Source: Legionella quinlivanii (GTDB lineage Bacteria; Pseudomonadota; Gammaproteobacteria; Legionellales; Legionellaceae). From it: 64,000 nt of DNA. Each line of letters starts with the position of its first letter. The first letter of the stretch is position 1. The stretch lies in contig NZ_UGOX01000001.1 in NCBI RefSeq assembly GCF_900461555.1, forward strand, positions 881,501 through 945,500. The letters run 5' to 3'. The notes beneath the pieces are model-generated. The model ran no database searches. It had not been told where the DNA came from and worked only from the letters and a program-made list of their open reading frames with translations. Of the stretch, positions 54,747-63,766 are shown piece after piece. The translations under genes and the position numbers were made by a program.

Positions 54747-57700
54747 TCACTCCAATAATGCAATCAGGCCCTTACAGGGAACGTGAACCCAGTCGGGACG
54801 GTTATTAATCTCGTATTCAATTTCATAGAGCACTTTTTCCAACATAAAAATTTTCAATAAAAACAGAAGATTGCTTTCGTCTTCAGGCAGTAAATTGCGA
54901 ATACCGCTGAAGTTTAAATAACGGCCGAAATAGAGTTGACAGATCCAGGCATAGAGCTTTTCAGGTGATAATTCTTTTAAGGCCAAATCTGTCTCTTTGT
55001 TTTGCGTTACTGTGTAAACGGCATAGTGAAAAGAGCGAAGCATTCCGGCAATATCTTTTAGGGGGGAACGTTTTATCTTGCGTTCGGACAAGGGGCGATT
55101 GGGCTCTCCCTCATAGTCAATAATGATAAAATCATCACCAGTATAAAGAATTTGTCCAAGATGAAAATCGCCATGACAACGAATTTTTTTGCCATTAAAA
55201 CGTTTATTCAAGAGGGATTGTACTGTTGCTTTTACACTGCTTTCAGCCAGTTTGTCCTGAAGAGAGCTGTATAGCTCAGGCTCAAGCGATGATTTAAATG
55301 AGCCGACATGCTTTTTAGCTTTAGCAAGAATAGAGCGCAGTGACTGATAAAGACTTCGCTGATCAAACCAGTTGAAATCTTCCTGTTTAAAATCCGGACT
55401 CGAAGAGGATTCGGCTAAAGCGACATGCATGGCGGCTGTTTTTTCGGCCAGTTTTTCTATAGAAGCCGAATAGATACCCAGCATTTGGCTAACCTGTTCA
55501 GGAACTGGTACCAGTTTATGCCAAGGCAAGTCCACAGCAGGAAAAACCAGCGAGTTGCTGTTCCCTTCTTCCAGCAAATTACTTAAATGGTTGATACTGT
55601 AAGACCAGGCATCCCCTTCGTTCGGAATATGTTCCTGAATTATACCAAGGGTAACGGGTTTACCCTGATCTTCGTACTGCAAATGTGAAAGTATTTTGGG
55701 TAAGCGAAAATTACTCTTTTTCATAAGTAATTCGGTAATTTCTACTTCCGGATTAATCCCTGTTTCACAGCGGCGATATAATTTAAATAATGCCGCATTG
55801 TATCGTATGGATGTATTGGATTGCTCGGCATTAATGGGCTCTTTTTGAAAATTACTTTCTGACAAAAGGCTTTTTTTATAACCGCGATTAGGCATTATGG
55901 ACAGTTTACCCCGAGCTCCTTTCAACTGACGATTGGAGCCGAATAAATTAAATAACTCGCTCCATAAAGCAGGAATATGTGCGGCATCAACCAGATAAGC
56001 TGATTGCGTTTCTGTTTTTAGAGTACATATGACTTTTTGATTGGAGGTTTGACTGATTTCATGATGATCCTCTTCTTTGGTAATGAAAAGAGAATATTTT
56101 TCCGCTTCCTTGTCTTTATATTCGACCAGGATAATTAACAGATAAACAGGGGTTGGGTTCTTTAGCGCCAGAATGGAGTCGTATATCGAGAGTCTTGTGA
56201 TTTTATGGTTTTTGGAACGGTACCATCGGCAATTAATGATGTAATTTTCTAATACAGTTTCAAGCTTGCTTTTAGCTTTTCCATCAAAAATTTCTGAGAG
56301 ATTTTTTTTGATTTCTATTTCATCTCTTTTTCGTTTGTCTAAAACAACGGATTCGGGTTTTTGCAATTCAAGCCATAGAAATCCATAGGCTGGAAGCACG
56401 AAGAAATAGGGCGTTTGCTGTATGGAGGGAAATTGATTTTTTCCAAATACTTCGAGCAGCTTAAAATTGGCAAAACGGGACAAATCAAGAAAAGTGGATT
56501 GAATATTTTTGGATAGATTAATTAATACCAGTAATCGCTGCTCTTCATAAATACGATAAAAGGCAAGAATTTTGGGATTTTCAGCGGTTAACAATTCAAT
56601 TGTTCCCCGCCAAAAGGCAGGATAACTATTTCTTACTTCGATAGTCCGTTTCATCCACCATAATAAAGAGTGGGAATTTTGCAATTGCAGCTCAACATTG
56701 ACTGCCTGATAATTATATTCCGGATCAATGATAACGGGCGAGTAAAGCTTTTGCGGGGTTGCCTTGGAGAAGCCAGCGTTTAAATCAGCTGACCATTGCA
56801 TGGGCGTTCTGACCCCATTTCGATCGCCAAGATAGATATTATCCCCCATACCGATTTCATCGCCATAATAAATAATGGGAGTGCCTGGCAGGGAAAATAG
56901 CATGGCATTTAATAATTCAATCCGCCGCCGGTCGCCATCAAGCAAAGGGGCCAAACGTCTGCGTATTCCCAAATTGATGCGCATTTGCTGGTCCTGGGCA
57001 TACATGCGGTACATGTAGTCCCGCTCTTCGTCGGTAACCATTTCAAGGGTTAGTTCGTCATGATTACGAAGAAAGATAGCCCACTGACAGTTTTCGGGAA
57101 TCGCTGGGGTTTGCTCAATGATATCAATGAGCGGAAAGCGGTCTTCCATTTTGACAGCCATGTACATTCTTGGCATTAGTGGGAAGTGAAAGGCCATCTG
57201 ACATTCGTCTCCCTGTCCAAAATATTGTACGGCGTCGTCAGGCCACTGATTAGCCTCTGCTAACAAAAGGCGATTGGGAAACTTCTGTTTGACATGAGCG
57301 CTTAGTTTTTTTAAAAATGCGTGGGTTTCGGGCAGATTTTCACAACTTGTGCCCTCTCTTTGAAAGAGGTAGGGGATGGCATCAAGCCTTAAGCCGTCAA
57401 CACCCAGGTTTAACCAGAAATCGACAATTCTAAAAACTTCCTTTTGAACATTAGGATTATCGTAATTCAAATCGGGCTGATGTGAGTAAAAGCGATGCCA
57501 GTAATAGGCTTTCGCCACAGGATCCCAAGCCCAGTTGGAGGTTTCAAAATCTCGAAAAATAATGCGTGCGTCGGCATATTCGCTGGCATCATTACTCCAG
57601 GTATAAAAATTCCGCCAGTAGGAACCAGGCTTTGCCCGCCGTGATTTCTGAAACCAGGGATGTGCATTGCTGGTATGATTGATTACCAGTTCTGTAATAA

Positions 57701-58007
57701 TTTTAATATTGCGCTGATGGGCCTCTTTCAGCAGGGCTTTAAAGTCCTTTAAAGAACCGTAAATGGGATTAATGCTGCTATAGTCTGCGATATCATAGCC
57801 TTCATCTTTAAGTGGTGAAGGATAGAAAGGCAGAAGCCAGACGGCATTAATTCCCAGAAATTTCAGATAATCGAGTTTTTTTATCAAGCCTTGAAAATCA
57901 CCAATCCCATCGTCATTGCTGTCAAAAAAACTGCGAATGTGAATTTGATAAATGACTGCATCTTTATACCAGTCACAACATTCTCTGGATTGGCTATCCT
58001 TGCTCAT
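54747..58007 (-). CDS. treS: Trehalose synthase fused to maltokinase
   Basis: 1086-aa protein from ATG 58007, whose ATG overlaps the glgE stop by four bases (ATGA). Residues ~1-560 are TreS (GH13): WYKDAVIYQIHIRSFFDSND, ELVINHTSNAHPW, GLRLDAIPYL (D209), LLAEANQWP (E251), LRNHDELTLE (D317). The C-terminal ~450 residues are maltokinase, with an aminoglycoside-kinase-like core: CHGDFHLGQ near residue 945 and IIDYEGEP close after it. The enzyme interconverts trehalose and maltose, then phosphorylates maltose to maltose-1-phosphate, the substrate of GlgE. Such TreS-Mak fusions are known in GlgE-pathway bacteria. The upstream 28 codons (to 58091) are unlikely to be used. Confidence 0.95.
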   Translation of the reverse strand: MSKDSQSRECCDWYKDAVIYQIHIRSFFDSNDDGIGDFQGLIKKLDYLKFLGINAVWLLPFYPSPLKDEGYDIADYSSINPIYGSLKDFKALLKEAHQRNIKIITELVINHTSNAHPWFQKSRRAKPGSYWRNFYTWSNDASEYADARIIFRDFETSNWAWDPVAKAYYWHRFYSHQPDLNYDNPNVQKEVFRIVDFWLNLGVDGLRLDAIPYLFQREGTSCENLPETHAFLKKLSAHVKQKFPNRLLLAEANQWPDDAVQYFGQGDECQMAFHFPLMPRMYMAVKMEDRFPLIDIIEQTPAIPENCQWAIFLRNHDELTLEMVTDEERDYMYRMYAQDQQMRINLGIRRRLAPLLDGDRRRIELLNAMLFSLPGTPIIYYGDEIGMGDNIYLGDRNGVRTPMQWSADLNAGFSKATPQKLYSPVIIDPEYNYQAVNVELQLQNSHSLLWWMKRTIEVRNSYPAFWRGTIELLTAENPKILAFYRIYEEQRLLVLINLSKNIQSTFLDLSRFANFKLLEVFGKNQFPSIQQTPYFFVLPAYGFLWLELQKPESVVLDKRKRDEIEIKKNLSEIFDGKAKSKLETVLENYIINCRWYRSKNHKITRLSIYDSILALKNPTPVYLLIILVEYKDKEAEKYSLFITKEEDHHEISQTSNQKVICTLKTETQSAYLVDAAHIPALWSELFNLFGSNRQLKGARGKLSIMPNRGYKKSLLSESNFQKEPINAEQSNTSIRYNAALFKLYRRCETGINPEVEITELLMKKSNFRLPKILSHLQYEDQGKPVTLGIIQEHIPNEGDAWSYSINHLSNLLEEGNSNSLVFPAVDLPWHKLVPVPEQVSQMLGIYSASIEKLAEKTAAMHVALAESSSSPDFKQEDFNWFDQRSLYQSLRSILAKAKKHVGSFKSSLEPELYSSLQDKLAESSVKATVQSLLNKRFNGKKIRCHGDFHLGQILYTGDDFIIIDYEGEPNRPLSERKIKRSPLKDIAGMLRSFHYAVYTVTQNKETDLALKELSPEKLYAWICQLYFGRYLNFSGIRNLLPEDESNLLFLLKIFMLEKVLYEIEYEINNRPDWVHVPCKGLIALLE

Positions 58008-59971
58008 ACTGGATTCTCTCTGATATGAAATATGTGTGCGCACCGAGCTCTGGCCGGATCCAGCTCTACGTAACAGGAGCCTATATGCCACTGATAGGTT
58101 TCATCATGTAATAAATCATGTACTGCAAAGTCATCAGGGAGTGGAAGATTATTCCGCTTAATGTCAATAAATCCCGATTGCTTATACTGATAGTCAAGAT
58201 TAACCACAATAAGGATATGATCCTGACTTTCTTCACAGTGTTTGCTATAGCAAATCAATTGCGGGTTATCGGTGTTGTGAAAGCGAATAGATAGTGTGTT
58301 CTGTAAAGCCGGATGATGTTTTCGGATGCGATTGACTCTTGAGATAATTGCATCAATATTTTGACTGCTCTTTATATGTTGTTTGATCTCATACTTCTCA
58401 GAGTCGAGATATTCCTCAGACCCTTCATGTAAGGGTGTATGGATACAATTTTCATAAACAGGACCATAGAGACCATAATTACTGCTTAACGTGGCTGCCA
58501 GTATGAAGCGTACAATAAATGCAGGCTGCCCGCCTGTTTGAAGACATTCCGGCAGAATGTCAGGCGTATTTGCCCAGAAGTTGGGCCTGAAGAAATCAGA
58601 AACCGGTTGAGAAACCAATTCTTCCATATAGGAAGTCAATTCTTCTTTTGTATTGCGCCATGTAAAATAGGTATAGGATTGACTAAAACCACATTTAGCC
58701 AGGTGATACATCACCTTGGGACGAGTAAACGCTTCCGACAAAAATAATACTTCAGGGCGCTCTTTTTTTATCTCCTGAATCAGCCATTCCCAGAAAATAA
58801 AAGGCTTGGTATGGGGATTATCTACCCGAAACAGAGTGATTCCGGCTTTGATCCAGTAATCTATAATCGATTTAAATTCCAGCCACATGGCCTTCCATTG
58901 TTCAGAGCCAAAGTTTAAAGGATAAATATCCTGATATTTTTTAGGTGGATTTTCTGCATATTGCAGCGAGCCATCTGGTAAATGTTTGAACCATTCCGGG
59001 TGTTCATGCAGATACGGATGGTCCGGACTGCATTGAAGTGCAAAATCAAGGGCAATGTCGATACCCATTGAGCGGGCTTTATTAATCAAGTCTTTAAATT
59101 CTGAATAGCTGCCGAGTTCAGGATGGATGGTCTTATGATCTCCATCTGCGCTGCCTATCGCCCAAGGGCTGCCTGGCTCATCTTCCATTGCGGTAACTGA
59201 ATTATTTTTACCTTTACGATTGGTTTTGCCAATAGGATGAATCGGAGGAAGATAAATTACATCAAAACCTAATTCCTTAATATGAGGAAGATAGTTAATC
59301 AAATCCTGAAAACTTCCATGCTGACCTGATGAAGAAAGAGATCGTGGAAACACTTCGTACCAGGCACTAAATCGAGCTTTAACCGGATCAACCCGAATAC
59401 TGAGCACTTTCTCATAACGGGTTATAAAAGCGGGGCTGATATGTTTTCTCAGCCACTGGTTGATATTTTTTTTTGAGAAAAATTTTTCGACTTTGGAACA
59501 AGATGTTTCATTGTTAATTTTGTCGGCAATTATTTGAAGTGTTTTGTCGTCTTTGTTGACAAAATTTTTAAAAAAGTTTACTCCAATCGCTCTTTCATTG
59601 GTAATATCCATTTTTAATTGCATTTTTTTGATAAATCTTTTTTTCCATGTTGAAAACTCATCGATCCATGCCTCAACTGTGAAGTGATAAATCCCTAATT
59701 TCTCTGCCAGGAACTTTGCTGTAACACAATCATTGTCTGGAGAAGAGAACTTTACTCTTTTCCATTTATCCTCGGACTCATGTTTGTAAAGTAATTCTGC
59801 ATATATTTCATCGATTCCATCCGTGAAAATATCAGCATCTATAATGATAATATCATTCAGGATTCGTTTCACCTGATATTTTCCATTATCAATACTAGGG
59901 TTAACCCTAGTAATAAAAACCCGTTTCAATCCCTCAATGTTTTTTAGTGAATTATTAGAGTTGCTTCTCAT
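58004..59971 (-). CDS. glgE: Maltose-1-phosphate maltosyltransferase
   Basis: 655-aa GH13_3 enzyme that adds maltose from maltose-1-phosphate onto alpha-1,4-glucan chains; it replaces ADP-glucose-dependent GlgA in this route. Motifs: SAWYEVFPRS, DVIYLPPIHPIGKTNRKGKNN, GSPWAIG, ELGSYSEFKDLI, FRVDNPHTKP (nucleophile D384), FLSEAFTRP (acid E413) and the closing VELDPARARCAHIFHIRE. The N-terminal ~190 residues are a beta-rich domain typical of GlgE. First gene of the operon; GAGGA lies about 9 bases before the ATG. It is divergent from the MFS sugar transporter, and the 122 bases between them hold the promoter. Confidence 0.96.
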   Translation of the reverse strand: MRSNSNNSLKNIEGLKRVFITRVNPSIDNGKYQVKRILNDIIIIDADIFTDGIDEIYAELLYKHESEDKWKRVKFSSPDNDCVTAKFLAEKLGIYHFTVEAWIDEFSTWKKRFIKKMQLKMDITNERAIGVNFFKNFVNKDDKTLQIIADKINNETSCSKVEKFFSKKNINQWLRKHISPAFITRYEKVLSIRVDPVKARFSAWYEVFPRSLSSSGQHGSFQDLINYLPHIKELGFDVIYLPPIHPIGKTNRKGKNNSVTAMEDEPGSPWAIGSADGDHKTIHPELGSYSEFKDLINKARSMGIDIALDFALQCSPDHPYLHEHPEWFKHLPDGSLQYAENPPKKYQDIYPLNFGSEQWKAMWLEFKSIIDYWIKAGITLFRVDNPHTKPFIFWEWLIQEIKKERPEVLFLSEAFTRPKVMYHLAKCGFSQSYTYFTWRNTKEELTSYMEELVSQPVSDFFRPNFWANTPDILPECLQTGGQPAFIVRFILAATLSSNYGLYGPVYENCIHTPLHEGSEEYLDSEKYEIKQHIKSSQNIDAIISRVNRIRKHHPALQNTLSIRFHNTDNPQLICYSKHCEESQDHILIVVNLDYQYKQSGFIDIKRNNLPLPDDFAVHDLLHDETYQWHIGSCYVELDPARARCAHIFHIRENPV

Positions 59972-60034
59972 AATTTATTGTCCTCTTTACAGGGTCCTTT
60001 GATTTGGAATACAATGAATTTTCTAAAATATTAT

Positions 60035-60063
60035 TTGCTAATTATCTGATGCTACACTATTTT
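60035..60063 (+). promoter_or_regulatory. Candidate promoter for the sugar transporter, in the divergent glgE intergenic region
   Basis: TTGCTA at 60035-60040 and TATTTT at 60058-60063 with a 17-base spacer, 30 bases before the ATG at 60094. Weak hexamers. The promoter of the glgE operon must lie in the same 122-base gap on the other strand; none was clear enough to place. Confidence 0.35.
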
Positions 60064-60093
60064 TATTTACCTGACGACTTAATTGGAATTTAA

Positions 60094-61458
60094 ATGTTGC
60101 AGATGAAAAGGACTTTTCTATACCTCGCATTGCTTTCTTTTTCCATTAATTTTGGATTCACTTTCCAATTATCAAATTTGAGTGCTCTTTTTAAAATTTC
60201 AGGAGCAAACGATTTTATATTGCCTTTGCTCTGGTTAATTCCACCATTAACCGGGGTTTTTATACAACCTTTGATCGGATATATTAGTGATAAATCGATA
60301 ACTAAAATTGGACGCAGGAAGCCCTATATTTTGGTATGGGGATTAGTCGGTGCTTTTTCATTTTGTTTATTGCCTTTGCAAAGCTCACTATTCAATATTG
60401 TGTTATTTACTTTCTTTATCGACTGCAGTCTCAATGGTAGTGCAGAAGGGCTTCGCGCCTTGACTGCAGATAGCTTTCAGGAAGATAAAACCCGTATGCA
60501 GGCCTTTTCAGCTGAGGCTTTTTTTGCTGGACTTGGTGGTGTTCTAGGTGCTTTTCTACCGATTGCAGTGCATAAAATTATTGCTGTAGAATCAAGTGAT
60601 TTTGTGCTTCCACTGAATCTCAGTATCTCCTATGTGACTTGCGGAGTATTGTTCATTATCGTTGTACTTTTCTTCCTTAGAAAAGTAGACGAAAAACCGG
60701 TAAATTTGCTTAGACTTGATTTTGGCCTGTTCTGTAAATTACTAAAGGAGCTTGCGGTCAGTATCAAAGGCATACGCCAGGAAATCAAAAAAGCCGATTC
60801 CCTATTTTTGAAGTTATTAATAATTCATAGCATATCCTGGATGGGAGTTTTCATATTTTGGCTGTATTTTAGCTTGTGTATCGCTCAGGAGAATTATCAT
60901 TTTCCTTATTCAGGTTCGTCTAATGAAAATCTTCATTTGATGAAGGCTGCCAGCCTCGATAGCTCATTTTATTTTTCGCTCTATCAATACGTTAGTCTTA
61001 TGTTTACTATGCTCGTTTTTATATTCTCAAAGTATATAAGAGTCGAGACTTTGCATGGGCTGGCATTATTGGGCGGTGGTATAGGGGTATCTTTGATTGG
61101 TATCATAAGCTCTTCACCCAGTCTTATCTTTTCATCGATTTGTATTGGCATAATGTGGGGAAGTTTAATCTCTTTACCTTATGTGGTTCTGTCAAAATTT
61201 TTGCCCAAGGAAAGTATCGGTACCTATCTAGGCATCTTTAATATGAGCATTACTTTTCCTCAGATCATTTGTGCTTTGATGTTACCTCCTGTCTACTTTT
61301 ATTTTTTAAAGTCTCATGCTGCCTATGCTCTGTTTTTAGGAGGAATTTTAATCCTGATAAGCAGCGTCTTTTGGCTCAGGTTATTTCATTTTCAGCCTAA
61401 TCTGCGCCGTGCTCCAGCGTTGTTGAAAAAACAGGAAATCTATCGCAAAGAGGTTTAA
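60094..61458 (+). CDS. MFS sugar transporter, SLC45/sucrose-maltose type
   Basis: 454-aa membrane protein with about twelve hydrophobic helices. The loop after helix 2 carries IGYISDKSITKIGRRKPYI, the GRRKPYI signature of GPH/SLC45 sugar:proton symporters, and helix 4 region has the DCSLNGSAEGLRALTAD stretch typical of this family (compare DISxNxVQGPxRALxxD). It probably imports or exports a disaccharide such as maltose, sucrose or trehalose by proton symport. It is divergent from glgE, so its sugar is likely handled by that operon (trehalose or maltose as best guesses). GGAA lies 8 bases before the ATG. The 3' end overlaps a tiny membrane-peptide gene on the other strand. Confidence 0.88.
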   Translation: MLQMKRTFLYLALLSFSINFGFTFQLSNLSALFKISGANDFILPLLWLIPPLTGVFIQPLIGYISDKSITKIGRRKPYILVWGLVGAFSFCLLPLQSSLFNIVLFTFFIDCSLNGSAEGLRALTADSFQEDKTRMQAFSAEAFFAGLGGVLGAFLPIAVHKIIAVESSDFVLPLNLSISYVTCGVLFIIVVLFFLRKVDEKPVNLLRLDFGLFCKLLKELAVSIKGIRQEIKKADSLFLKLLIIHSISWMGVFIFWLYFSLCIAQENYHFPYSGSSNENLHLMKAASLDSSFYFSLYQYVSLMFTMLVFIFSKYIRVETLHGLALLGGGIGVSLIGIISSSPSLIFSSICIGIMWGSLISLPYVVLSKFLPKESIGTYLGIFNMSITFPQIICALMLPPVYFYFLKSHAAYALFLGGILILISSVFWLRLFHFQPNLRRAPALLKKQEIYRKEV

Positions 61459-61547
61459 TTGATGTTGATTCCGAAAAACGGCAGACTGTAATAAATACCG
61501 CTCAGTATTAAAATAATAATTGCAATTAGTGTGATCGTTCTATTCAT
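61455..61547 (-). CDS. 30-aa single-helix membrane peptide
   Basis: Short frame MNRTITLIAIIILILSGIYY then SLPFFGININ, one transmembrane helix with a charged N terminus. AAGGA lies eleven bases before the ATG, slightly far. It begins 32 bases after the cyclase stop on the same strand and overlaps the convergent transporter stop by four bases. Resembles the many small membrane peptides of bacteria; could be chance, but composition and ribosome-binding site favour a real gene. Confidence 0.45.
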   Translation of the reverse strand: MNRTITLIAIIILILSGIYYSLPFFGININ

Positions 61548-61579
61548 GTTTTATAAATCCTTGTATGTAACAACTCGGC

Positions 61580-63673
61580 CTATGCGCCTGGGCCTCCCAG
61601 GCGCCAGATGCCATCCCATTCCGAGACCGGCGCTTCAAGAAATGCCTGGCAACGTTTGATATACACACTGGCCAATTGATCGTCGGGATAGACTGGAGAA
61701 AGTGTTTCAAACAGATTAAGCGCATTTAGCCATTCGCCTTGCTGATAATAGCCAAACGCTTTAGTAAATGTGGCTTTGTATTGGTCCAGATTTTGTATAT
61801 TGTGGTCAGTAATAAGTTCATAAATACGGGTGCTTTCCCGCTTACCACGAACCGCAACCTCATCAAGCAGGCGAAAATTGAATTGATCAGCAACCTGTTT
61901 GAAAGTGCTTTCGCTGACAATGACCTGAGTATGATATAGTTTGTTCACTGCTTCAAGGCGGCTTGCGACGTTTACTGTGTCGCCCAGGGCTGTATAACTG
62001 AGCCGTTCTTCCGAGCCGACATTGCCAACAATTGCCTCACCTGAATTAATCCCAATGCGTATATGGAACAGAGGAAAATTATTCTGCTGATTGAGCTGAT
62101 TGGTAAGTTTTAAGCGTTGAGCCATATCAATAGCTGTCTGGCAGGCATGAAAGGCATGCTCGGGGTCACTAAGAGGCGCATTCCAAAGCGCCATAATGGC
62201 ATCGCCAATATACTTATCCAGTATTCCCTCATGAACGATAACCGCTTCAGTCATCGCCTGAAAATAATTGGATAAATAAGTGATTAATTGTTCGGGTCTT
62301 GATTGTTCCGTCAAATTTGTGAAATTTTTAATATCGGAAAAAAGCACCGTGATTTCCTGGCGCTCTCCGCCCATTTCCGCAATTTTTCCACTTAAAATCA
62401 ATTGCTTGACTAAGCTGCTGGGCACATATCGCTGAAACGACAATAGGCTGGATTGCATATGCGTAAGACTGGTATCCATATAATTAATTTCTTTGATGAG
62501 AGTTTTTATAGGCGGTCTTGGCTGTATTTCAAGACGGGCTATCTGCTGGGCTTCATTTGCAATCTGAATAATGGGTTTTGAAATCCGTTGTGAGAAAATG
62601 CGTGCAATCAGAATGCCTAGTAATAATACACAGGCTGTCCATAATAGGGTATGAAGGCGCAAGGTTCTCAAGGGAGCTAATACATCACTGGCCGGAACAA
62701 TAATGGTGATATACCAGGGTTTGGATTGATGCGATTCCATAATTGGCCGGTGGATGAGGAAATATTCCTCGCCTTCATGCTTAAAAGAGCTCACTTCAAA
62801 CAAGCCGGTTGTTTTATTTAAAATAGATGAAGGGATATCCAATTTTTTCAAATGATAGGCGAGATGGTTTTTGTCTATAACAAGATCTCTCTTTTCATGA
62901 GGGATGCGATAAGCGATGACCTGTTTGCTATTATCAGTAACATAAATCAGTGAGTTTTGGGTGAGATTCAGCTGATTAATAAAAGTCTGGATCCCTTCAA
63001 TGGATAAATCCATCGCGAAGACTCCAATAAATTTATCGTTCTTATTATAGACTGGTATTGCTGCAGTAACGCCGTACACAGTACTTTTATAGTTACCAAA
63101 ATTTACAAATTGGTATACATTAGTCCAGGTAGGTTTTCTTATTGCCTCCGCTTCCAAATACCAGGGGCGCAGGCGCGGGTCATAGTCGTGGAGCGTTACT
63201 GTTTCAACCAGCTGGCCTTTTTCATTGTATTCATAGCGTTCCTTGATAGGTGGAACATTGGTATTTAAGATATGATTTAAGCCAATGACATTTTTTTGCG
63301 TGCGGTCGACACCATAGAAATCGCCTTCTTTGGTTCCGTAATAAATCATAAATAATTGCGGGGTATCTCGGATTGATTCGAGGAGGTATTTGTCAAATTC
63401 TTTTGGATCGATGGGGTCAATAATCTTTTCCTTTAATAAGTTTTTCATTTTTTGCAGATCCCGGTTCAAGGGATGCAGGTAATTATGGATGCGTTCATTC
63501 AGCAATAGAGTCGTTTCAATAATGAGATTTTTTTCGCTTGCACCAAGGATTTGATTTAAAGCGCGATAATTGATAAACATAATTGCAAATCCGATTAACC
63601 CTAGCAGCAGAACAAAGAGGGTAATGATGCTTAAGCGGATACTCACCATGAATCCTTTTAATTGCATGAACAT
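61580..63673 (-). CDS. Class III adenylate/guanylate cyclase with dCache sensor and HAMP
   Basis: About 697-aa membrane sensor-cyclase making cAMP (or cGMP). TM1 near residues 12-32, periplasmic dCache domain to ~340 (MIYYGTKEGDFYGVD, DYDPRLRPWYLEA, GVTAAIPVYNKNDKFIGVFAMDLS), TM2 near 345-365, HAMP (RISKPIIQIANEAQQI), then the cyclase domain: VLFSDIKNFT with metal-binding Asp, ILDKYIGDAIMALW with second Asp and the Lys, and YTALGDTVNVASRLEA with the transition-state Asn/Arg. The C-terminal ~80 residues are helical, TPR-like. DPRLRPWY in dCache often signals small-molecule (amino acid or carboxylate) sensing. Start ATG 63673 chosen over TTG 63697. The last codons form a GC-rich hairpin. Confidence 0.93.
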   Translation of the reverse strand: MFMQLKGFMVSIRLSIITLFVLLLGLIGFAIMFINYRALNQILGASEKNLIIETTLLLNERIHNYLHPLNRDLQKMKNLLKEKIIDPIDPKEFDKYLLESIRDTPQLFMIYYGTKEGDFYGVDRTQKNVIGLNHILNTNVPPIKERYEYNEKGQLVETVTLHDYDPRLRPWYLEAEAIRKPTWTNVYQFVNFGNYKSTVYGVTAAIPVYNKNDKFIGVFAMDLSIEGIQTFINQLNLTQNSLIYVTDNSKQVIAYRIPHEKRDLVIDKNHLAYHLKKLDIPSSILNKTTGLFEVSSFKHEGEEYFLIHRPIMESHQSKPWYITIIVPASDVLAPLRTLRLHTLLWTACVLLLGILIARIFSQRISKPIIQIANEAQQIARLEIQPRPPIKTLIKEINYMDTSLTHMQSSLLSFQRYVPSSLVKQLILSGKIAEMGGERQEITVLFSDIKNFTNLTEQSRPEQLITYLSNYFQAMTEAVIVHEGILDKYIGDAIMALWNAPLSDPEHAFHACQTAIDMAQRLKLTNQLNQQNNFPLFHIRIGINSGEAIVGNVGSEERLSYTALGDTVNVASRLEAVNKLYHTQVIVSESTFKQVADQFNFRLLDEVAVRGKRESTRIYELITDHNIQNLDQYKATFTKAFGYYQQGEWLNALNLFETLSPVYPDDQLASVYIKRCQAFLEAPVSEWDGIWRLGGPGA
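61584..61604 (-). terminator. GC-rich hairpin within the 3' end of the cyclase gene
   Basis: Perfect 9-base stem GCGCCTGGG / CCCAGGCGC with a three-base loop, encoding the last residues (LGGPG). No T-run follows on the minus strand, so it may be an mRNA-stabilising stem and not a terminator. Confidence 0.35.
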
Positions 63674-63766
63674 TTCTCGATTTTTTCTCTCTAACAAAGT
63701 ATATGAGTGTTTTTAAGGCTTTGCCTGTGATTTTAAATAGCAGAAAAGGCTTGGTCGTATTTTTGA

